Shown here: positions 58,415 through 64,000 of the stretch, piece after piece
Layout of the letters: each line of letters opens with the position of its first letter
Position numbering within the stretch: position 1 is the stretch's first letter
Assembly (NCBI RefSeq): GCF_008365375.1
Contig: NZ_QOKW01000021.1
Coordinates: 49,426 to 113,425, forward strand
Source: Roseomonas genomospecies 6
GTDB taxonomy: Bacteria; Pseudomonadota; Alphaproteobacteria; Azospirillales; Azospirillaceae
DNA length: 64,000 nt
Direction of reading: 5' to 3'
Program-made: the position numbers and the translations under genes
Notes under the pieces: model-generated
Told to the model about the DNA's origin: nothing
The model's input: the letters and a program-made list of their open reading frames with translations, nothing else
The model's database searches: none

Positions 58415-59206
58415 ATGACCGTCCACCCGCAGGTGTCGTTTGCCGGCCCTCATGCGTCGCCGATCGGCGCGGAGCGCATCCGGCTGCTGGAGGCGGTCAG
58501 GCGCGAGGGCAGCATTTCCGGCGCGGCGCGGTCGGTCGGCATCACCTACAAGGCGGCCTGGGACGCCATCGACGCCATGAACAATCTGGTCGGCCGCCCG
58601 CTGGTTGAGGCGCAGGCCGGCGGCAAGCGCGGCGGCGGAACGGCCCTGACGCCGGACGGCCTGCGGCTGGTCGCCACCTTCCACCGTATGCAGAGCGAAA
58701 TGATCCGCGCCTTCCAGGCGCTCGAACCGGAACTGAACGGCACCGGATTGTCCGCCGCCGGCCTGATGTGGGGATTTTTCATGCGCACCAGTGCACGCAA
58801 CGTCCTGACCGGTACCGTCACGTCCATCACCGATGGGGCGGTCAACGCCGAAGTCACCCTGGCCCTTTCGGACCAGACCTCGATCGTCGCCATCATCACC
58901 CGCGACAGCGTGCGCGACCTGGGCCTGTTTCCGGGGCGCGCGGCGACGGCGCTCATCAAGGCGCCCTTCGTGATCCTGGCCCCGGCGGACGAGGCGCGGC
59001 GCACCTCGATGCGCAACCGCATCGAAGGCACGGTGTCCCGCCGCGAGGACGGGGCGGTCAACAGCGAGATCACCCTGGACATCGGCGGCGGCAAGACGCT
59101 GACCGCCATCATCACGCTGCGCAGCGCGGAGGACATCGGCCTGAAGGCCGGCGATCCGGCCTGCGCGCTGATCGACGCGTCGCACATCATTCTTGCGGTG
59201 GATTGA
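58415..59206 (+). CDS. modE: Molybdate-responsive transcriptional regulator ModE
   Basis: The 263-residue protein has an N-terminal LysR-like winged helix (R-E-G-S-I-S-G-A-A-R-S-V-G-I-T-Y-K-A-A-W near residues 27-50) followed by two molybdate-binding Mop/TOBE repeats. They start S-A-R-N-V-L-T-G-T-V near 128 and M-R-N-R-I-E-G-T-V near 197. Molybdate binding increases operator affinity and represses uptake genes. A ModE box lies just upstream. modA follows 26 bases after the stop, giving a modEABC operon. Confidence 0.95.
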   Translation: MTVHPQVSFAGPHASPIGAERIRLLEAVRREGSISGAARSVGITYKAAWDAIDAMNNLVGRPLVEAQAGGKRGGGTALTPDGLRLVATFHRMQSEMIRAFQALEPELNGTGLSAAGLMWGFFMRTSARNVLTGTVTSITDGAVNAEVTLALSDQTSIVAIITRDSVRDLGLFPGRAATALIKAPFVILAPADEARRTSMRNRIEGTVSRREDGAVNSEITLDIGGGKTLTAIITLRSAEDIGLKAGDPACALIDASHIILAVD

Positions 59207-59232
59207 CGATCGGACGGGAAGGAGTTTTTCGA

Positions 59233-59991
59233 ATGAAGCTTTTCCTGCTTGCCGCCTTCGCATTGCTGTCCGTCCCGGCGGCGGCCCAGGCCGACGAATT
59301 CAACGTCGCGGTCGCGGCCAACTTCACCGCCCCGGCGAAGGAGATCGCCACCGCCTTCGAGCGGAAGACCGGCCACAAACCCATTCTGAGCTTCGGTGCG
59401 ACCGGCCAATTCTACGCCCAGATCAAGCAGGAGGCCCCCTTCGTCGTCTTCATGGCCGCCGACGACGAGACTCCGAGGAAGGCCGTGGAGGAAGGGTTGG
59501 CCGTCCCGGAGTCCCGCTTCACCTACGCCGTGGGCCGTCTGGTTCTGTGGACCAAGGCCAGCGGCTCCCCGCTGGGTGAGGACACGCTGCGCAAGGGCGC
59601 CTTCGACAAGCTCGCCATCGCCAACCCGGCGACCGCCCCCTATGGCGCCGCCGCCGTGCAGGCCATGAAAACGATGGGCGTCTTCGAGACGCTTCAACCG
59701 ACGATCGTCCAGGGCAACACCATCGCCCAGACGTTCCAGTTCGCCGAGGCCGGCGCTGCCGAACTGGCCTTCGTCGCCCTGTCGCAGGTGATCGCCAGAC
59801 CGGACGGTGCCCGTTGGCCGGTTCCGGAAGCGCTGCACGCCCCGATCCTCCAGGACGCCGTCCTGCTGAAGAAGGGCGCCGGCAACGAGGCCGCCAAGGC
59901 GTTTCTCGCCTTCCTAAAAGGGCCGGAGGCCGCCACCGTGATCTCCAAGTACGGCTACGGCACGAAGGCCGATCCGGCGGCATCGAATTGA
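59233..59991 (+). CDS. modA: Molybdate-binding periplasmic protein ModA
   Basis: The 252-residue solute-binding protein has a signal peptide ending A-A-A-Q-A near residue 21. The mature start N-V-A-V-A-A-N-F-T-A-P is classic for ModA. G-A-T-G-Q-F-Y near 60 and A-D-D-E-T-P near 80 are part of the oxyanion site and hinge. It delivers molybdate (and tungstate) to ModBC. The ATG at 59233 is preceded by GGAAGGAG at about 10 bases. Confidence 0.95.
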   Translation: MKLFLLAAFALLSVPAAAQADEFNVAVAANFTAPAKEIATAFERKTGHKPILSFGATGQFYAQIKQEAPFVVFMAADDETPRKAVEEGLAVPESRFTYAVGRLVLWTKASGSPLGEDTLRKGAFDKLAIANPATAPYGAAAVQAMKTMGVFETLQPTIVQGNTIAQTFQFAEAGAAELAFVALSQVIARPDGARWPVPEALHAPILQDAVLLKKGAGNEAAKAFLAFLKGPEAATVISKYGYGTKADPAASN

Positions 59992-60025
59992 CCGTGCCGG
60001 CATCCACGGCAAGGAAGGCCCGCCG

Positions 60026-60694
60026 ATGAGCTGGCAACCGATTATCCTGACGCTGGAACTGGCGGCGTTGACGACGGTCATTCTTCTGATCGTCGGCACC
60101 CCCCTGGCCTGGTGGCTGGCGCGGTCCGGAGTCTGGTGGAAGGAGGCGGTCGCCACGGTGGTGGCGCTGCCTCTGGTGCTGCCGCCCACGGTTCTGGGCT
60201 TCTACCTGCTGATGCTGCTGGGGCCGAACGGTCCCGGCGGCTGGCTGGCGCCGCTGTGGGGCGCCCGCTCCATGGCCTTCACCTTCGAGGGGCTGGTCAT
60301 CGGGTCGGTGCTGTACTCCATGCCCTTCGTGGTGCAGCCGATCCGCAACGCCTTCGAGGCGTTCGGGGACCGCCCGCTGGAGGCGGCGGCGACCCTGCGC
60401 GCCTCGCCGCTCGACACCTTCTTCACGGTGGCGGTGCCGCTGGCCCGCCGCGGCTTCCTGACCGGGGCGGTGCTGGGCTTCGCCCACACCATGGGGGAGT
60501 TCGGCGTCGTCCTGATGATCGGCGGCAACATCCCCGGCCAGACCAAGGTGCTGTCGGTGGCCATCTACGACTATGTCGAAACCCTGCAATGGGAGGAGGC
60601 GCATCTGCTTGCCGGCGGAATGCTGGTCTTCTCCTTCACGGTGATCCTGACGATGATGATGCTGGAGAAACGCATCGGGCGGGGCGGGCGATGA
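60026..60694 (+). CDS. modB: Molybdate ABC transporter permease ModB
   Basis: The 222-residue membrane protein has about five helices and the permease coupling loop E-A-A-A-T-L-R-A-S near residues 118-126. G-E-F-G-V-V near 157 is typical of molybdate and sulfate permeases. It forms the channel for ModA-delivered molybdate. Its stop overlaps the modC start (ATGA). Confidence 0.95.
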   Translation: MSWQPIILTLELAALTTVILLIVGTPLAWWLARSGVWWKEAVATVVALPLVLPPTVLGFYLLMLLGPNGPGGWLAPLWGARSMAFTFEGLVIGSVLYSMPFVVQPIRNAFEAFGDRPLEAAATLRASPLDTFFTVAVPLARRGFLTGAVLGFAHTMGEFGVVLMIGGNIPGQTKVLSVAIYDYVETLQWEEAHLLAGGMLVFSFTVILTMMMLEKRIGRGGR

Positions 60695-61782
60695 GCCTAT
60701 CGGCGCATTTTCACGGGAGGCTCGGCCAGTTCGATCTGGATGTGGCATTCGAGGCGCCGGGCCGCGGCATCACCGCCCTGTTCGGCCCCTCCGGCTGCGG
60801 CAAGACCTCGGTTCTGCGCTGCGTGGCCGGGCTCCAGCGGCTGAACGGGCGATTCGCCCTGGACGGCGACGTCTGGCAGGAGGGGCGCAGCTTCCGCCCG
60901 ACGCACAAGCGGCCCATCGGCTACGTCTTCCAGGAGGCCAGCCTGTTCCCGCATCTGTCGGTGCGCACGAACCTGCTGTTCGGCCATCGCCGGACGGTCG
61001 GGCGCGGCGCGCCGGAGCGCATCCGGCTGGACGATGTGGTGGATCTGCTGGGGTTGGGGCATCTGCTCGACCGATCGCCGGAGCATCTGTCGGGCGGCGA
61101 GCGCCAGCGGGTCGGAGTCGGCCGGGCGCTGCTCTCGCAGCCGAGCCTGCTGTTGATGGACGAGCCGCTGGCCGCGCTGGACCGTTTCAGCAAGGAGGAA
61201 ATCCTTCCCTATCTGGAGCGGCTGCACGGCGTGCTGTCCATCCCCGTCCTCTATGTCAGCCACGACATCGCGGAGGTGGAGCGGCTGGCCGACCATCTGG
61301 TGCTGCTGCGCCAGGGGCGCGTCGTCACCGCCGGCCCGATGCAGGAGCTTCAGGCCGATCCCACCCTGCCCATCGCCCGCATGCCGGAGGCCGGCGTGAC
61401 CCTGCCCGCGGTCGTGGAGGGGCGGGAGGAGGGCTATGGCCTGACCCTGCTGCGGCTGGACGGCGGGCACCTGCTCGTTCCCGGCGACCTTGGGCCGCAG
61501 GGCGCGGCGCGGCGTGCCCGCATCGCGGCGTCCGACGTCAGCCTCGCCCGCCATCCGGCGGAGGGCAGCACCATCCTGAACGTCCTGCCCGCCCGAATCG
61601 TCGCGGCGGAGCGGCACGACGACGTCCAGATGATGGCCGTCGTCGCCTTGGGCGAGGAGGGGCGGGGCGCGCGCATGCTCGCCCGCGTCACCCGCAAGAG
61701 CTGGGACGCCCTGGGGCTGTCTCCCGGCCAGCCGGTCTACGCGCAGATCAAGGGGGTGGCCCTGGTTCAGGAAGCGGTGTGA
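60691..61782 (+). CDS. modC: Molybdate ABC transporter ATPase ModC
   Basis: The 363-residue ATPase has Walker A G-P-S-G-C-G-K-T near residues 32-39, the signature L-S-G-G-E-R-Q-R near 133 and Walker B L-L-L-M-D-E-P near 152. A C-terminal TOBE/Mop-like domain covers about 295-360. It powers molybdate import. Its last 35 bases overlap the end of the oppositely oriented EamA gene. Confidence 0.95.
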   Translation: MSLSAHFHGRLGQFDLDVAFEAPGRGITALFGPSGCGKTSVLRCVAGLQRLNGRFALDGDVWQEGRSFRPTHKRPIGYVFQEASLFPHLSVRTNLLFGHRRTVGRGAPERIRLDDVVDLLGLGHLLDRSPEHLSGGERQRVGVGRALLSQPSLLLMDEPLAALDRFSKEEILPYLERLHGVLSIPVLYVSHDIAEVERLADHLVLLRQGRVVTAGPMQELQADPTLPIARMPEAGVTLPAVVEGREEGYGLTLLRLDGGHLLVPGDLGPQGAARRARIAASDVSLARHPAEGSTILNVLPARIVAAERHDDVQMMAVVALGEEGRGARMLARVTRKSWDALGLSPGQPVYAQIKGVALVQEAV

Positions 61783-62677
61783 CCCGCCTGGGCCGGCGCA
61801 GCGCTCCCGTGCCCATCGCGATCCCGAACAGCACGCACAACAGCCCCGCCGCGTGGGCGAGCGTGAAGGCTTCCCCCAGGAAGACCACCGCGGCCAGCAC
61901 GCCCGCCGCCGGGATCAATCCGGTGAACAGCCCGGCCCGGCTGGCCGGCACATGGGCGATGCCGCGCATCCACAGCACCACCGCCAGCAGCCCGCCGGTC
62001 AGGCCGGACGCCACGAACAGAAGCCAGACCCAGCCGGGCACCGCCCCCGGGTCGAAGCCGCCCGATGTGGCGAGCGCTCCCGGGGCCATCATCGCGGCGG
62101 CCAGGGCATTCGCCAGGAAGGTGAGGGTCAGCGGAGGAATCCGGCCGCCGAGTTGCCGCGCGAAGACTCCGTACAGCCCCTCCGACACCACCGCGCCCAG
62201 CACCAGCGCGTTGCCGATCAAGGAGTCCTCGGGGCCGCCGCTGCCGCCGGGCCGCAGATTCAGCGCGACCATCCCCAGAACCGCCAGCGCGATGGCCGCG
62301 GCGCTTCCGGCCCCGATCCGTTCGCGCAGGATCAGCGCCGCTCCCAGCGCCGTCATGGCCGGAATGGTGCTGGTGATGATCCCCGCGGCGACCGCGCTGG
62401 TCTCGCGCAGGCCGTACAGAAGGAACAGGTTGAACAGCACCATGCCGAACAGAGCGAGCAGGGCGAGGCTGGTCCAGTCCCGCCCATTCCCGGGAAGCAC
62501 GGCCCTGCCGCCGCGCAGGGAGAAGGGCGCCAACAGCACCGCGATCAGAGCGAAGCGGATCTCCGCCGCCACGAGCGGTGGGATGTGGGCCACGATCACC
62601 TTGGAAGCCGGAACGGACAGACCGACCAGGGTCATCGACAGGGCGAGGTTGAGATGGGCGTTGCGCATGGTCCGCAT
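61748..62677 (-). CDS. EamA/DMT-family membrane transporter
   Basis: The product has ten membrane helices arranged as two EamA repeats, seen as two hydrophobic five-helix blocks with A-A-E-I-R-F near residue 40 and A-S-R-A-G-L-F-T-G-L-I-P near 245. It exports or imports small metabolites; the substrate cannot be told from sequence. From the ATG at 62677 it has 309 residues; an ATG three codons later and a TTG 19 codons earlier are alternatives. The 3' end overlaps the modC end by 35 bases in opposite direction. Confidence 0.85.
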   Translation of the reverse strand: MRTMRNAHLNLALSMTLVGLSVPASKVIVAHIPPLVAAEIRFALIAVLLAPFSLRGGRAVLPGNGRDWTSLALLALFGMVLFNLFLLYGLRETSAVAAGIITSTIPAMTALGAALILRERIGAGSAAAIALAVLGMVALNLRPGGSGGPEDSLIGNALVLGAVVSEGLYGVFARQLGGRIPPLTLTFLANALAAAMMAPGALATSGGFDPGAVPGWVWLLFVASGLTGGLLAVVLWMRGIAHVPASRAGLFTGLIPAAGVLAAVVFLGEAFTLAHAAGLLCVLFGIAMGTGALRRPRRVTPLPEPGPPP

Positions 62678-62784
62678 TCTATGGACGTCGGCACGGTTCT
62701 GCGGAAGCGGCATTTTCACGCAATGAATTTGCAAAGAATGCGTGTCATTCTTCGTGCCGAATTCGCGTGTATAAGGGGCGGGGT

Positions 62785-63123
62785 ATGTCGGAGCCGATCC
62801 TCGGGATCACCAATTGGATGCACCTTTTCCGTTGGATCGTGAAACTGATCCGCGACGAGTACGGCGTCGACGAGAAGATGCTGACCCGCAACGCCCATCT
62901 GGACGGTGGGATCGGGCTCACCACGGAGCAGCTCGAACAGGTGCTCGACCATATCGCGGAAACCTTCGAACTGACCTTTCCCGAGAACACCCTTCACGAA
63001 ACCGTTCGGCTGGAGGATCTGTGCACGCTGACGGCCTGGATGCGCGGCTTGCTGAAGAAGCCGGACTTCGTGACCCCGATCTTCGAAGAGCGCTGCCGTT
63101 CGCTCAACAACGTGCCCGCCTGA
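62785..63123 (+). CDS. Acyl-carrier-protein-like small protein lacking the phosphopantetheine serine
   Basis: The 112-residue protein follows the helix pattern of acyl carrier proteins: a first helix (W-I-V-K-L-I-R-D-E-Y-G-V), a loop with L-D-G-G-I-G-L, a second helix (L-E-Q-V-L-D-H-I-A-E-T-F) and a third region (T-V-R-L-E-D-L-C-T-L). Where carriers have L-G-x-D-S-L it reads I-G-L-T-T-E-Q-L, so the modified serine is replaced. Some DUF1493-type proteins are similar. AAGGGGCGGGG precedes the ATG. It diverges from the EamA gene. Function is unknown. Confidence 0.6.
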   Translation: MSEPILGITNWMHLFRWIVKLIRDEYGVDEKMLTRNAHLDGGIGLTTEQLEQVLDHIAETFELTFPENTLHETVRLEDLCTLTAWMRGLLKKPDFVTPIFEERCRSLNNVPA

Positions 63124-63211
63124 AACCGCCCTCTCCGATGGCTGGACATGGCCGAGCCGCACCCCATCTGGGGCAGCGGAGCGTCCCGTCAACCGTGTTT
63201 TCGAGCCTTCC

Positions 63212-63640
63212 ATGCCGTTGCACCTCATCAAACTGTCCGTCGGAATCGACGACATCGATCATCTGGCGGCGGTGCAGGCCCGCCGCGCGCGGACCGTCGA
63301 GGGGCGGCCGGTCATTCCCGTCTTCACGCGCCGCCTGCCCAAACGGGCCGAAGAGATCCTGGCCGGCGGGTCGATCTATTGGGTGATCCGCGGCAGCGTC
63401 GCCGCCCGGCAGCGGGTGGTCTCCATCGACACCGCCGTGGACGAGGAGGGGGAAAGCTGCTGCATCCTCGGAATGGACCCTCAACTCGTGCCTACGATCC
63501 CAACGCCTCATCGTCCTTTCCAGGGGTGGCGCTATCTCGATCCGCAGGTGGCGCCCAAGGATCTGGCTGACGCGGGCGGGCAGGGCGATGAATTGCCGGC
63601 CCATCTGGCGGCTGAACTGCGCGCGCTCGGCCTCCTGTAG
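63212..63640 (+). CDS. DUF1489 family protein
   Basis: The 142-residue protein matches the alphaproteobacterial DUF1489 family: H-L-I-K-L-S-V-G-I near residues 4-12, S-I-Y-W-V-I-R-G near 54-61, C-C-I-L-G-M-D-P near 83 and the H-R-P-F-Q-G-W-R-Y-L motif near 99-108. Its function is unknown; family members are short cytoplasmic proteins. It lies directly before a probable rRNA promoter region. Confidence 0.85.
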   Translation: MPLHLIKLSVGIDDIDHLAAVQARRARTVEGRPVIPVFTRRLPKRAEEILAGGSIYWVIRGSVAARQRVVSIDTAVDEEGESCCILGMDPQLVPTIPTPHRPFQGWRYLDPQVAPKDLADAGGQGDELPAHLAAELRALGLL

Positions 63641-64000
63641 CCGCAATGACCGGCGGCGGTCCGCCAAGCCGTTGATCTTTCACGATTCGGAAGAATTTTC
63701 ACGCGCCTGTCAAAAAAGCGCTTGCGTCCTTGGGCAGGGCACGCATATAACCCCCTCCACCGACGCGGTGGCCGCCAACGAGGCGCCGACGGGTCGGGAA
63801 AACAGAGACATTCTGGCCCTGGCGGCCCACTCCTCGAAGGGGTTGGGCGCGGGGTGTTGCGGTTCTCCGGAGCCGCGGGATCTTGGAAATCGTTGATACC
63901 GTGTTGTGAGAAGGGATGCGCAGGCGGCGGTATGGACCGTTGGCCGCGGGTTGGTTCCGGATGGAGCTGGCATCGCGGGTCGCTTGAGCATCTCGGTCAA
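63641..64000 (+). other. Probable rRNA operon promoter and leader region (no gene seen)
   Basis: These 360 bases hold no convincing reading frame. The first part is AT-richer than average and has promoter-like elements at 63722-63751. The middle and end are GC-rich and non-coding in style, with a stretch near 63911-63936 (GAAGGGATGCGCAGGCGGCGG) of the kind I associate with alphaproteobacterial pre-rRNA leaders and spacers. The 16S start itself is not reached, so the assignment is inferred. Confidence 0.45.
63722..63751 (+). promoter_or_regulatory. Sigma-70-like promoter, probably for an rRNA operon
   Basis: TTGCGT (63722-63727) and TATAAC (63746-63751) are separated by 18 bases. An A-rich run (AAAAAAG) lies just upstream like an UP element. 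The region after it is long and non-coding, as expected for an rRNA leader. Confidence 0.45.

Overview
The window is high-GC, densely coded DNA from a Gram-negative alphaproteobacterium. The gene set fits Azospirillum or a close relative in the Rhodospirillales: dctA divergent from dctBD, RpoE-ChrR, pqiABC, DUF2161 and DUF1489 proteins, SPINDLY-type TPR glycosyltransferases, and many GC-rich palindromic intergenic repeats. The genus is inferred from gene content and style; no ribosomal RNA gene is inside the window.

Left part (1-26.7 kb), metabolism and regulation. It opens with the biotinyl end of a propionyl-CoA carboxylase alpha-type subunit, a BioY biotin transporter and methylmalonyl-CoA mutase, which together form a propionyl-CoA to succinyl-CoA unit. 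A DUF2161 nuclease-fold protein and a TPR O-GlcNAc-transferase-like protein follow. The C4-dicarboxylate system comes next: the two-component pair dctB-dctD is divergent from dctA, which has a clear sigma-54 promoter and DctD-type upstream sites. A malic enzyme, a second TPR glycosyltransferase-like protein, a pre-peptidase-like protein, pqiABC and an FNR-box-preceded pyruvate formate-lyase gene follow. This section ends with a PAS/sigma-54 activator, an ECF sigma factor with a ChrR-type anti-sigma factor, and DNA polymerase IV.

Centre (26.7-57.5 kb), a complete type VI secretion system. A leftward operon runs from 40.27 to 27.3 kb (small helical protein, J-domain-like protein, tssB, tssC, hcp, tssE, tssF, tssG, clpV, vgrG, YwqK/MORN protein). 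It faces a separate PAAR-like gene. A rightward set starts at 40.43 kb with three overlapping membrane-protein genes; the last has a SpoIIE/PP2C domain whose metal-binding aspartates are replaced. Then come a lytic transglycosylase, two SPOR-domain proteins, tssJ, tssK, tssL, tssM (without a Walker A), tssA, a second hcp, a UPF0114 membrane protein and a pentameric ligand-gated ion channel homologue. All thirteen core Tss functions are present. The three-gene membrane module, the peptidoglycan-directed trio and the channel pair are the least described parts of the window.

Right part (57.5-64 kb): a SIMPL protein, a modEABC operon with a ModE box ahead of modE, an EamA transporter whose gene overlaps modC tail to tail, an acyl-carrier-protein-like protein lacking the usual serine, DUF1489, and a leader region that probably runs into an rRNA operon beyond the window.

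Palindromic repeats of two related families recur at eight places. Two copies lie inside the secretion cluster between short direct repeats. Removing either copy in silico restores a four-base coupled gene junction, so these repeats look like insertions that altered the end of tssG and the start of the transglycosylase.
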